The translations under genes and the position numbers were made by a program. Shown here piece by piece: positions 1 to 6,707 of a stretch of 12,910 bases of DNA. Each line of letters starts with the position of its first letter. Position 1 is the stretch's first letter. This stretch comes from JAMXLO01 sp041487355 (GTDB lineage: Bacteria; Pseudomonadota; Alphaproteobacteria; Acetobacterales; Acetobacteraceae): positions 1-12,910 of the forward strand of contig JBGPND010000150.1 in NCBI GenBank assembly GCA_041487355.1, read 5' to 3'. The notes under the pieces are model-generated. The model was not told where the DNA came from, searched no databases, and saw only the letters and a list, made by a program, of their open reading frames with translations.

Positions 1-92
1 CCGCGCAGGTGAAACAGCGTTTGTCCGTCACGCGAGAAGGCAGGCGCCGCGGCAGCGCTGATCGCGACGAAGGCTTCCGGATGGTTCGTCAT
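1..92 (-). CDS. N-terminus of probable S9-family (prolyl oligopeptidase-like) peptidase, partial
   Basis: Reading leftwards from ATG at 92, 30 codons stay open to the window edge. The translation begins MTNHPEAFVAISAAAP and continues AFSRDGQTLFHLRG. The pattern 'P-x-FS-x-DG-x-x-L-x-x-L-RG' is the first TolB/WD40-like propeller blade commonly seen at the start of S9 serine peptidases that carry an N-terminal propeller before the alpha/beta hydrolase domain. The catalytic domain would lie outside the window, so the assignment rests on one blade motif only. There is no signal peptide in the visible part, which suggests a cytoplasmic enzyme. The Shine-Dalgarno before this ATG is poor. The gene is divergent from the UdgX gene, with about 60 bp between the two starts, so they would share a compact promoter region. 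It could also be another TolB-like propeller protein. Confidence 0.5.
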   Translation of the reverse strand, partial: MTNHPEAFVAISAAAAPAFSRDGQTLFHLR

Positions 93-154
93 GTCGGAAG
101 CATACCGTGCCGGCTGGGCTTGGAAAGCGTGGCGGGATGGGGTTTGCTCGCGCC

Positions 155-1519
155 ATGCGGCGTATCGTGCTGGACAGCGAGACCGACTGGGAAGGCTGGC
201 GCACCGCCACCCGCGCGCTGGTCCTGGCCGGTGTGGCGCCGGACGATGTGCGCTGGTCGGTGCGCACCCATGATGGCGACGGCGACGCGCTGCCGGAGGG
301 CAGCGGCAGCTTCAGCGTTTCGCGAGCCCTGGTCTCGCTGGCGTCGCTGGCGGTCCAGGCACGCGATCCTGCGCGGTTCGACCTGCTTTATCGGCTCGTC
401 TGGCGCGCCAACGCCGGGGAGCGCGTGCTGGAGAAGACCGCCGATCCGGAGGTGAGGCGCGCGCAGGGCCTTGCGTTCGCGGTCCGCGCCGAAGCCCATC
501 GGATGCGCACGCTGGTGCGCTTCCTGCCGGTTCCCGAAAACACCCGGACCCGCTACCTCGGCTGGTACGAGCCGGCGCATTACGTGCTGGAGGCGAACGC
601 GCAACTGATCGCCCGGCGGTTTCCTGATCTGGCGTTCTCCATCCTGACGCCTGATTGCGCCGCGCACAGGGATGCGACGGAGCTGCGGTTCTCCGCCGGT
701 GCCGATCGCGACGCCGTGCCGGACGATGCGGCGCTGCGATCCTGGTGGAACTCGCATCACGCAGGTTTGTTGCGCGACTCCCGTGTCGGGACGGCGATTC
801 CGGAGGCGGAAGCGCTCGACGAGGCACCGCGGCCGCCCGACCGCCCGGCGCTCGGTCCGGTGGTGCTGCCGCTCCACACCGATGCGGCGCTGCAGGAGGC
901 GATGCACGAGGCCGCCGATTGCCGTCGTTGCCAGCTCTATGAGCCGGCAACCCAGACGGTGTTCGGCGAAGGTCCCGCGCATGCCAGTGTGATGTTCGTG
1001 GGCGAGCAACCGGGCGACCAGGAGGACGTGATCGGCCGGCCCTTCGTCGGTCCGGCCGGCCAGATCATGGATCGCGCGATGGAGGAAGCCGGCATCGACC
1101 GGCGCACCGTCTACATCACCAATGCGGTGAAGCACTTCAAGTTCGTGCCGCGTGGCAAGCGTCGCATCCACCAGCCTCCGGAAACGCCGGAGATCCAGGC
1201 GTGCCGCTTCTGGCTCGACGTGGAGCGCGTGCGGCTGCGTCCGAAGCTGGTGGTGGCCATGGGCGTCACCGCGGCACGTGCCGTTCTGGGCCGCGCCGTC
1301 ACCATCACCCGCGAACGCGGCAAGCCGATCGATCTGCCGGACGGCCAGACGGTCTTCGTCACCGTGCATCCGTCCTTCCTGCTGCGCGTGCCGGATGAAG
1401 ACGCGAAGGCACGGGAGTACCGCGCCTTCATCGCCGACCTGCGGAAGGTGGCCGAGCTGGTCGGCGGCGATCAGGCTGCCGCAACGCTGGGCGGAACGCC
1501 TTCGGGATCCAGGCGATAG
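155..1519 (+). CDS. udgX: DUF4130-UdgX fusion, uracil-DNA cross-linking protein
   Basis: 454 residues from ATG 155. Residues 1 to about 225 match the DUF4130 type found next to DNA-repair radical SAM proteins (start MRRIVLDSETDWEGW). Residues about 245-440 are a family-4-like uracil-DNA glycosylase domain: GEQPGDQED at 283-291, GRPFVGPAG, VKHFKF at 325-330, the UdgX-specific loop KRRIH at 335-339, and HPSFLLR at 405-411. In UdgX the loop histidine (here H339) forms a covalent bond to the abasic site after uracil excision. C256, C259 and C350 fit three iron-sulfur ligands; the fourth family-4 position (VKC) is VKH here. Start choice follows family conservation; GTG 107 has a better SD (GGAAG at 96-100) and ATG 137 is also in frame. 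The 3' end overlaps the opposing response regulator by 49 bp. The radical SAM partner that often accompanies this fusion is not adjacent on either visible side. Confidence 0.93.
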   Translation: MRRIVLDSETDWEGWRTATRALVLAGVAPDDVRWSVRTHDGDGDALPEGSGSFSVSRALVSLASLAVQARDPARFDLLYRLVWRANAGERVLEKTADPEVRRAQGLAFAVRAEAHRMRTLVRFLPVPENTRTRYLGWYEPAHYVLEANAQLIARRFPDLAFSILTPDCAAHRDATELRFSAGADRDAVPDDAALRSWWNSHHAGLLRDSRVGTAIPEAEALDEAPRPPDRPALGPVVLPLHTDAALQEAMHEAADCRRCQLYEPATQTVFGEGPAHASVMFVGEQPGDQEDVIGRPFVGPAGQIMDRAMEEAGIDRRTVYITNAVKHFKFVPRGKRRIHQPPETPEIQACRFWLDVERVRLRPKLVVAMGVTAARAVLGRAVTITRERGKPIDLPDGQTVFVTVHPSFLLRVPDEDAKAREYRAFIADLRKVAELVGGDQAAATLGGTPSGSRR

Positions 1520-2196
1520 CCGCCGCCCTCGGTGACCAGCAGACGCGCATTCGCCGGATCGGGCTCGATCTTCTGGCGCAGCCGATAGATATGCGTCTCC
1601 AGCGTATGCGTCGTCACCGCGGCGTTGTAGCCCCACACCTCGTTCAGCAGCACCTGCCGCGCCACGGCGCGGGTGCCGGCGCGATACAGGAACTTCAGGA
1701 TCGCCGCTTCTTTCTCCGTCAGGCGGATGCGCCGGTTCTTCGTCGGATCCTGCAGCAGCTTCGCGGACGGGCGGAACGTATAGGGCCCGATGGTGAACAC
1801 CGCATCCTCGCTGTTCTCGAAGATGCGGAGCTGCGCGCGCAGCCGCGCCAGCAGCTCGTTCAGCCGGAACGGCTTGGCGATGTAGTCATTGGCGCCGGAG
1901 TCGAGGCCGCGGACCACATCGGTCTCGGCGTCGGACCCGGTCAGCATGATGATCGGCATCTTCTGCCCCTGCTTGCGCAGCCTGATGCAGAGATCGCGCC
2001 CATCGCCATCGGGCAGACTCACATCGAGGATCACCGCATCGAAGCGGGCATCCTTGGCGGTCAGCTTTTCCTCGGCCTCGCCGATGGTGCCGGCTTCGGT
2101 TGTCGTGAATTCGCCGTCGACCGCGAGCTGGTCAGCCAGGGTCTCGCGCAGGGCTCCGTCGTCATCCACGATCAGGATCGGTCGTTCAGCCGACAT
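1471..2196 (-). CDS. OmpR/PhoB-family response regulator
   Basis: 241 residues from ATG 2196, preceded by a strong SD (GAGGGG, 7 nt upstream); an in-frame upstream ATG at 2313 would add 39 non-family-like residues. The receiver domain (about 5-120) carries the acidic triad D11-D12-D13, the phosphoacceptor D58 in VILDVSLPDGDG, T86 in MLTGSD and K108 in AKPF. A winged-helix Trans_Reg_C domain follows (about 135-232), with LTEKEAAILKFLYRAG, the recognition-helix segment THTLETHIYRLRQKIE and the terminal wing VTEGGGYRL. It should be a cytoplasmic transcription factor that binds DNA when phosphorylated. No histidine kinase is encoded beside it, so it is an orphan within the window and its signal is unknown. 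Its stop lies inside the end of udgX, so the two convergent mRNAs are complementary for at least 49 nt. Confidence 0.95.
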   Translation of the reverse strand: MSAERPILIVDDDGALRETLADQLAVDGEFTTTEAGTIGEAEEKLTAKDARFDAVILDVSLPDGDGRDLCIRLRKQGQKMPIIMLTGSDAETDVVRGLDSGANDYIAKPFRLNELLARLRAQLRIFENSEDAVFTIGPYTFRPSAKLLQDPTKNRRIRLTEKEAAILKFLYRAGTRAVARQVLLNEVWGYNAAVTTHTLETHIYRLRQKIEPDPANARLLVTEGGGYRLDPEGVPPSVAAA

Positions 2197-2552
2197 TTTC
2201 TGTCCCCTCGCTCCTACCGGGCGCACCTTGCACCCACTCGTCCTCATGCTCATACACGCTCCGGCCGCAGAAGAACGCGCGGCCTGCGGCTCCAACACGA
2301 ATGCTCTACACACTCAACAACCTGCCACTGCGATTCACACTGTCGCAAGAGACTCACATTTCCGCGAGCCAGGCCGAGACATTTCATGCGCTCCGCCATA
2401 TAGTTGCTTGTGGCGGCATCACACAGCAGGCGGTGTGGGTCCGTCTGTCAGTCCGCGGGCAGACTTGTCGTCAATCGTGACAAAAATAGGCCGTCATTGT
2501 TCCATTTTCGTATAATCCGATGAAGCACGCCCCCCGCCACGGTCAGGTTCGT
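2197..2552. other. Divergent intergenic region between response regulator and ribA
   Basis: No convincing gene. It must hold the promoters of the response regulator (minus) and ribA (plus). Visible elements are an inverted repeat GCCGCAG (2264-2270) / CTGCGGC (2284-2290) that could form a hairpin in the response-regulator leader, a dyad TTGTC-N9-GACAA at 2465-2483, and a perfect TATAAT at 2511-2516. Base composition between about 2290 and 2520 is visibly less GC-rich than the flanking genes. I looked for the conserved blocks of an FMN riboswitch, which would make sense before ribA, and did not see them. Confidence 0.5.
2511..2516 (+). promoter_or_regulatory. Candidate -10 box for ribA
   Basis: A perfect TATAAT hexamer lies only 3 nt before the first possible ATG (2520). 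No good -35 is seen 16-18 bp upstream. If it is used, transcription starts around 2523, which excludes ATG 2520 and supports ATG 2553 as the translation start. The dyad TTGTC-N9-GACAA ends 27 bp upstream and is placed where an operator or activator site could act. Confidence 0.35.
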
Positions 2553-3686
2553 ATGCAGGAAACCGCCGCCAGCGTCCCGGTTATCGCGCCGGACCCCGAT
2601 GTTCTGCGCCTGCGGGCGGTGCATCGTGCGGCGGCCGAGCTGCGCCGCGGGACGCCGGTGCTACTGACCGGCGAGGCGCCGCTTATTCTGCTGGCCGCCG
2701 AAACAGCGGGGCCGCGCGGTCTGGCCGAATTGACCGCGCTGGCAGCGGAGCCACCGGTGCTGCTCCTGGCCCCGGTGCGCGCCGCCGCGGTGCTGCATCG
2801 CCCGCTCGAGCAGGGGACGCCGGCCGTCGCGCTGCGTCTCAGCAGCGAACTGCTTGCTCCGGGGCCACTCCGCGGCTTGGCCGACCCGACCGTGGAGGAG
2901 CTGCTGCCGGCGGAGCCCGAAACCGCGCCAGTGCCCGAACTTGCGCCATCTGCGCTGGTTCTAGCCAAGCTTGCCAGGCTGCTGCCCGCCGTGCTGGCAG
3001 CACCGATCGGCCCGCATGCCGAGGCCGGAGCCATGCGGCTGGGTCTGCTCAGCGTTCCGGCGGCTGATCTGGCGGCCTATCCGGTGGCCGCGGCGGCTGG
3101 CCTGCGCCAGATCGCATCGGCGCGGGTGCCGCTGGAAAATGCACCGGATTCACGGGTGATCGCCTTCCGCACCGAGGGGGCGGCGATCGAGCATCTCGCT
3201 ATCATCATTGGGCGGCCGGAGAGGGTGGACGCGCCGCTGGTGCGCATCCATTCGGAGTGCTTCACCGGCGATCTGCTGGGCAGCCTGCGTTGCGACTGCG
3301 GGCCACAACTGCGCGGCGCCATCGCCCGCATGGCCGAGGAGGGCGCAGGTGTACTGCTCTACCTGGCCCAGGAAGGCCGCAATATCGGCCTGGTCAACAA
3401 GTTGCGAGCCTACGTGCTGCAGGACCGCGGCCTCGACACGTTGGACGCGAATCGGGCGCTCGGTTGGGGGGCAGATGAGCGCAACTTCCTGATCGCCGCT
3501 ACCATGCTGGAGGCGCTGGGCATCTCGCGCATCCGGCTGCTGACCAACAATCCCGACAAACTGGCGGCGCTGACCGCCTGCGGCATCGAGGTGGTCGGCC
3601 GGGAAGCGCATGCCTTCGCCCCGAACGGCGTGAACGACCACTATCTCGCCACGAAGGCTGAGCGCTTCGGCCACCTGCTGGACTAG
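2553..3686 (+). CDS. ribA: GTP cyclohydrolase II with non-canonical N-terminal domain
   Basis: 377 residues from ATG 2553 (AGG-type SD 6 nt upstream); ATG 2520 is in frame but has no SD and sits on the TATAAT. The C-terminal half, from about residue 200, is GTP cyclohydrolase II, which converts GTP to 2,5-diamino-6-ribosylamino-4(3H)-pyrimidinone 5'-phosphate, formate and pyrophosphate, the first step of riboflavin synthesis. Visible signatures are RIHSECFTGDLLGSLRCDCG with the three zinc-binding cysteines (C236, C247, C249), YLAQEGRNIGL, the segment LDANRALGWGADERNF, LTNNPDK and the terminal NDHYLATKAERFGHLLD. The first ~190 residues are Ala/Leu-rich and lack the DDEDRENEGD-type motif of 3,4-dihydroxy-2-butanone 4-phosphate synthase, so this is not a functional RibBA fusion. 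The YkuD gene follows after 5 bp, likely in one mRNA. Confidence 0.93.
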   Translation: MQETAASVPVIAPDPDVLRLRAVHRAAAELRRGTPVLLTGEAPLILLAAETAGPRGLAELTALAAEPPVLLLAPVRAAAVLHRPLEQGTPAVALRLSSELLAPGPLRGLADPTVEELLPAEPETAPVPELAPSALVLAKLARLLPAVLAAPIGPHAEAGAMRLGLLSVPAADLAAYPVAAAAGLRQIASARVPLENAPDSRVIAFRTEGAAIEHLAIIIGRPERVDAPLVRIHSECFTGDLLGSLRCDCGPQLRGAIARMAEEGAGVLLYLAQEGRNIGLVNKLRAYVLQDRGLDTLDANRALGWGADERNFLIAATMLEALGISRIRLLTNNPDKLAALTACGIEVVGREAHAFAPNGVNDHYLATKAERFGHLLD

Positions 3687-3691
3687 GCCCC

Positions 3692-4186
3692 GTGCAGGCG
3701 ATCGTCCATCCCGACGGCCGGCTGGTGCTAGGTGGCCTGGTATTCCGCGCCGCACTCGGCCATGGCGGCGTGCGCAGCGACAAGCGCGAGGGTGACGGCG
3801 CCACGCCTGTCGGCCTGTTGCCGCTGCGCCGCGTGTTCTACCGCGCCGATCGGGTGCGCCGGCCTGACTGCGCCGTGCCGGTCGAACCGATCGTCCCGAC
3901 CGACGGCTGGTGCGACGATCCCTCCCGCGCTGATTACAACAGCATGGTCAGGCTGCCGCACGACGGCCGGCATGAGGAACTGTGGCGGCAGGACGGCCTG
4001 TATGACCTGGTCGGTGTGCTTGGCTGGAACGACGCGCCGGTGCAACGGGGCCGCGGTTCCGCGATCTTCCTGCACGTGGCGCAGCCCGACTATGCGCCGA
4101 CCGAAGGCTGCGTCGCGCTGGCGGTCGGCGATCTCCAGCGCGTTCTGGCGGCGGGGCTGACGGAACTGCTGGTGTTGCCGGCCTAA
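3692..4186 (+). CDS. YkuD-type L,D-transpeptidase family protein without signal peptide
   Basis: 164 residues from GTG 3692, 5 bp after the ribA stop, so probably cotranscribed and perhaps translated by re-initiation. The fold is shown by GHGGVRSDKREGDGATPVG (22-41) near the start and the catalytic cluster LHVAQPDYAPTEGCVAL, with H128 and the nucleophile C140 in the family pattern H-(N)-[ST]-x-G-C. Enzymes of this family make or remodel 3-3 cross-links or attach proteins to peptidoglycan. No signal peptide or membrane segment is present, as in the short COG3786-like subgroup, so export or a cytoplasmic role on a soluble substrate is unresolved. The 3' end overlaps the opposing DUF971 gene by 4 bp. 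Confidence 0.88.
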   Translation: MQAIVHPDGRLVLGGLVFRAALGHGGVRSDKREGDGATPVGLLPLRRVFYRADRVRRPDCAVPVEPIVPTDGWCDDPSRADYNSMVRLPHDGRHEELWRQDGLYDLVGVLGWNDAPVQRGRGSAIFLHVAQPDYAPTEGCVALAVGDLQRVLAAGLTELLVLPA

Positions 4187-4539
4187 CGCGGCTCGCGGCT
4201 CAGCCCGCGTGCATCCAGCGCCGCCAGATACGCCTGCCAGCGGCGATCCTGCTCGCGTCCCAGCTCGTGCAGGTAGTCCCAGGAATAGATGCCGGTGTCG
4301 TGCAAATCGTCGAACACCAGGCGCACGGCGTAGTTGCCCACCGGCTCGATCGCCATGATGCCGACATGGCGTCTGCCGGGAATGATCTTCTTCTGATGCG
4401 GCCCATGGCCCTGCACCTCGGCGCTCGGGCTCTCCACCCGCAGGTACTCGGCCGGATAGGCGAAGCGGGAGCCGTCGTCGAACTCGACCTCCAGCACGCG
4501 CTCGGCCTTGTTGAGGCGGATTTCCGTGGCGACCGGCAT
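4183..4539 (-). CDS. DUF971 (gamma-butyrobetaine hydroxylase-like N-terminal) domain protein
   Basis: 118 residues from ATG 4539, with an AGAGG SD about 9 nt upstream. The single domain spans nearly the whole protein: TEIRLNKAERVLEVEFDDG, FAYPAEYLRVESPSAEVQGH and the C-terminal AVRLVFDDLHDTGIYSWDYL are typical of DUF971 proteins. The same fold forms the N-terminal domain of gamma-butyrobetaine hydroxylase and stand-alone copies occur near iron-sulfur and Mrp-type proteins; their exact role is not settled. No zinc-binding Cys set is seen. It follows the Trm112 gene on the same strand, but 154 bp with an inverted-repeat element separate them, so it may have its own promoter. The end overlaps the opposing YkuD gene by 4 bp. 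Confidence 0.92.
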   Translation of the reverse strand: MPVATEIRLNKAERVLEVEFDDGSRFAYPAEYLRVESPSAEVQGHGPHQKKIIPGRRHVGIMAIEPVGNYAVRLVFDDLHDTGIYSWDYLHELGREQDRRWQAYLAALDARGLSREPR

Positions 4540-4559
4540 CGCACTAACCTCTTCAATCC

Positions 4560-4697
4560 GTCATGGCCGGGCGTGACCCCAAGGAATCAGGATAGGGACG
4601 TGCGCAGGAAGTATTCCCCCCTCCCCTTGCAGGAGGGGGAGGGCTTTGCACCACCACCGCTTATCCTGATGCTCATGGGGCGTGACCCGGCCATCAC
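4560..4697. repeat. Imperfect long inverted repeat (REP/MITE-like) with inner GC hairpin
   Basis: Left arm 4560-4595 and right arm 4660-4697 are imperfect reverse complements. The outer parts match GT(C/G)ATGGCCGGG and the inner parts ATCAGGATA(A)G, with a diverged centre. The 64 bp between the arms contains a second, perfect hairpin: 4617-4624 (CCCCCTCC) pairs with 4632-4639 (GGAGGGGG) around a CCTTGCA loop. The right arm contains the stop codon of the Trm112 gene. The structure could fold in the mRNA and stabilise or terminate the upstream message, but there is no T-run typical of an intrinsic terminator. It looks like a short non-coding repeat element; copies elsewhere in the genome cannot be seen from here. 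Confidence 0.6.
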
Positions 4698-4897
4698 TCC
4701 TCCAGCTTGCGCGCTTCTTCGGGAAGCATGATCGGGATTCCGTCACGCACCGGATAGGCGAGACCAGCCTTGCGGCTGATCAGCTCGCTGGCCTCGCGGT
4801 CGTACTCGAGCGGGCCCTTGGTCAGCGGACAGACCAGGATCTCCAGCAACCGAGGATCGATCGGCGCCTGCCGCTTCGTTTCGACCGGTTCGTCCAT
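4694..4897 (-). CDS. Trm112-family (YcaR/UPF0434-type) small protein
   Basis: 67 residues from ATG 4897, with a strong SD (GGGAGGGG, 6-7 nt upstream). The core DPRLLEILVCPLTKGPLEYD followed by ELISRKAGLAYPVRDGIPIM is the Trm112/UPF0434 signature. Bacterial members are small and usually lack the full zinc site; here only C23 of the CP motif is present. Eukaryotic and archaeal relatives activate methyltransferases, while the bacterial role is not well established. It starts 15 bp after the Lon-domain gene, in a same-strand run CnoX - LonN - Trm112 that recurs in alphaproteobacteria, so one operon is likely. Confidence 0.93.
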   Translation of the reverse strand: MDEPVETKRQAPIDPRLLEILVCPLTKGPLEYDREASELISRKAGLAYPVRDGIPIMLPEEARKLEE

Positions 4898-4912
4898 GGC
4901 GCTCCCCTCCCG

Positions 4913-5578
4913 TCAGCTCACACTGCGCCCGCCTGGCGAATCGGGCGCCATCGCGCCCATCTGCAGCAATGCGAGCAACGTCGATGCGCGTTCCGCATCG
5001 CCGGGCGCCTCAAGCAGCGCCTGCTTCTCCGCCGGTTCGAAGGGGCACACCATGGACAAGGTGATCACCAGCATGTCGTCTGGCAGGCGGCGGATCGCAT
5101 CCCAGTTCGCATCGAAGCCGCGATGGGTGAAATAGCCGCGCAGCGCGGCAAGCACCGCATCCCGACCGACGCCGATCGGGTGCTCCTCGAGATCCAGGTC
5201 GGCAAGGTAAGGCGTGAAATCCCCGCGTACGCGGCGATAGCCGCGGCGCATGGCAACCTCGGCGGCAATCGCGAAGCGGATCACCCCGGTCAGCGTGATC
5301 AGATAGCGGCCATCATCGGATTCGCTGAACGACGAGAGGCGCCCGAGGCAGCCGACACGGTAAAGCGCCGGACCGGTAGCGGTCTCCGGCAGGGTGGGGT
5401 CCGGCTGGATCATGCCGAACATGCGCCGCTGGCCGAGCGCGTCCTCGGTCATCGCCAGGTAGCGCGGCTCGAAGATGTTGAGCGGCAGCTTGCCCCTCGG
5501 CAGCAGCAGCGCGCCCGGCAGCGGGAAGACCGGGAACTCGCCCGGCAGATCCTCCACCCTGGGGTGGAAGCCGGCCAT
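4913..5578 (-). CDS. Lon N-terminal (substrate-binding) domain protein
   Basis: 221 residues from ATG 5578, immediately abutting the stop of the upstream thioredoxin-like gene (0 bp gap), so translation is probably coupled. The LON_substr_bdg domain spans about residues 12-200: EFPVFPLPGALLLP, PLNIFEPRYLAM, RMFGMIQPDP and the strand-rich VGCLGRLSSFSESDDGRYL are recognisable. There is no AAA+ ATPase or Ser-Lys protease domain, so it cannot degrade proteins itself; stand-alone proteins of this kind are thought to bind polypeptides or act as adaptors. Location after a CnoX-type co-chaperone fits a protein quality-control role, which is an inference. It is predicted to be cytoplasmic, with no signal peptide. 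Confidence 0.94.
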   Translation of the reverse strand: MAGFHPRVEDLPGEFPVFPLPGALLLPRGKLPLNIFEPRYLAMTEDALGQRRMFGMIQPDPTLPETATGPALYRVGCLGRLSSFSESDDGRYLITLTGVIRFAIAAEVAMRRGYRRVRGDFTPYLADLDLEEHPIGVGRDAVLAALRGYFTHRGFDANWDAIRRLPDDMLVITLSMVCPFEPAEKQALLEAPGDAERASTLLALLQMGAMAPDSPGGRSVS

Positions 5579-6529
5579 CTAGCTGAACAGGACCGACGAC
5601 AGCTTGCGGCGCGCCGCCATGGTCGCCGGATCCTCGAAGCCCCAGGCCTCGAAGAACTTCAGCAGCTGCAGCCGCGCGGCGTCGTCGTTCCAGGCGCGGT
5701 TGCGCCGGATGATCTCGAGCAGGGCATCCGCTGCCTGATCCCGCTCGCCGATGGCATTCAGCGCGGTGGCCAGGTCGTAGCGCGCCTGCAGATCGGTTGG
5801 GTCGGCGGCCAGCCGTGCCTGGAAGCTCTGCAACTGGTCCTTCGCCTTGCGGCCTTCCTCGGCCAGCGCGAGCGCGCTGCGTGCGCCGGCGATCTCGGCG
5901 TGGTCGGCGAGCTTCGGCGGGACCTGGTTCAGCGCCGCGCGCGCCTGATCCTCCTGGCCGAGCGCCATCAGCGCGCGGATCAGCCCGCCCCAGGCATCGG
6001 CATTCTCCGGCTCCTGCTGGAGCAGCATGCTGAACAGCTCGCCGGCGTGCTGCACGTCGCCCGCTTCCACCGCCGCCTTGGCATCGGCGAGCAGATCGGC
6101 GCTGGGCATCGAGCCGCCGGCCACCTTCAGCAGGCCCTCGACGAAGCGCTTCACCTCGGATTCCGGCAGCGCGCCCTGGAACATGTCGGCGATCTGGCCC
6201 TGCCAGAAGGCGGCGACGGTCGGCACCGACTGCATCGGCAGGCCGAGCTGGGCGAGCTGCTGCACCAGCGAGCGGTTCTGGTCGATATCGATCTTGACCA
6301 GCTTCACCCGGCCGGCGGCGGAGCGGACCACCTTTTCCAGGGTGGGTGTGAGCTGTTTGCAGGGACCGCACCAGGTCGCCCAGAAGTCGACGAGGACGGG
6401 GACGCTGCGCGAGGCTTCCACCACGTCCTGCATGAAGGTCTTCTGATCGCCGTCGACGATCATGGCGGTGGCGGCGCCGTTGCCGCCGCCCTGCGCGGAT
6501 GGGTTCTGGCCAATAATGATGTCGTCCAT
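5579..6529 (-). CDS. cnoX: CnoX/YbbN-type thioredoxin-TPR co-chaperone
   Basis: 316 residues from ATG 6529 (AGGA 4 nt upstream); an in-frame start at 6613 would add 28 atypical residues. After a Gly-rich leader the thioredoxin domain (about 22-128) shows VPVLVDFWATWCGPCKQ with C54 and C57, KIDIDQN and the cis-proline loop QSVPTVAAF. The rest (about 130-316) is helical and TPR-like, with repeated A/L/E patterns such as AVEAGDVQHAGELFSMLLQQ and RYDLATALNAIGERDQA. CnoX proteins combine holdase activity with thiol redox control and hand substrates to GroEL or DnaK; alphaproteobacterial members keep an active WCGPC site, unlike E. coli. It is first in the run CnoX - LonN - Trm112. A weak promoter-like pair on the minus strand (-35 at 6581-6586, -10 at 6558-6563, 17 bp apart) lies just upstream. 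Confidence 0.95.
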   Translation of the reverse strand: MDDIIIGQNPSAQGGGNGAATAMIVDGDQKTFMQDVVEASRSVPVLVDFWATWCGPCKQLTPTLEKVVRSAAGRVKLVKIDIDQNRSLVQQLAQLGLPMQSVPTVAAFWQGQIADMFQGALPESEVKRFVEGLLKVAGGSMPSADLLADAKAAVEAGDVQHAGELFSMLLQQEPENADAWGGLIRALMALGQEDQARAALNQVPPKLADHAEIAGARSALALAEEGRKAKDQLQSFQARLAADPTDLQARYDLATALNAIGERDQAADALLEIIRRNRAWNDDAARLQLLKFFEAWGFEDPATMAARRKLSSVLFS

Positions 6530-6659
6530 GGTTCCTGGCCTTCGAGGCTGTCGAGGCATAAATGTTGCGGCTGCCGCGCCAGACAAGCGCGGGCAGCAGT
6601 CGTTGCGGACCATGCCGGTCCTGCGGTCTGACGTCCAGAGCGGAGCAGCGTGGTTCGGC

Positions 6660-6688
6660 TTGCAATCGGGGGGGAAGCCGCCTAGAAA
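6660..6688 (+). promoter_or_regulatory. Probable sigma70-type promoter of tRNA-Gly
   Basis: TTGCAA at 6660-6665 and TAGAAA at 6683-6688 are separated by 17 bp; each matches the consensus at four of six positions. Initiation about 7 nt later would give a short 5' leader before the tRNA at 6708. The position directly upstream of a certain tRNA is the main support. Confidence 0.45.
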
Positions 6689-6707
6689 CCGCGCCCTGAT
6701 CGGGAGC

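Noticed and set aside
89..1636. 515-codon minus-strand frame opposite udgX
   Set aside because: It is antisense to a gene with diagnostic UdgX motifs; the composition is that of a shadow frame.
2301..2480. 59-codon plus-strand ORF starting MLYTLNNLPLRF upstream of ribA
   Set aside because: There is no SD and no recognisable family, and it ends inside the putative operator dyad. Its amino acid mix is plausible, so it is worth a check in relatives, but I cannot support it as a gene.
2400..2552. FMN riboswitch before ribA
   Set aside because: The expected conserved blocks and multi-helix layout were not found; only a simple dyad and a -10-like hexamer are visible.
4616..4643. Intrinsic terminator after the Trm112 gene
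   Set aside because: The hairpin is strong but no U-run follows on the transcribed strand, so I kept it as part of the repeat element.
4682..6631. 649-codon plus-strand open frame
   Set aside because: It runs antisense through the Trm112, Lon-domain and CnoX genes, all of which have clear family motifs and SDs. The translation is His/Gln/Arg-rich, as expected for a GC-rich shadow frame.
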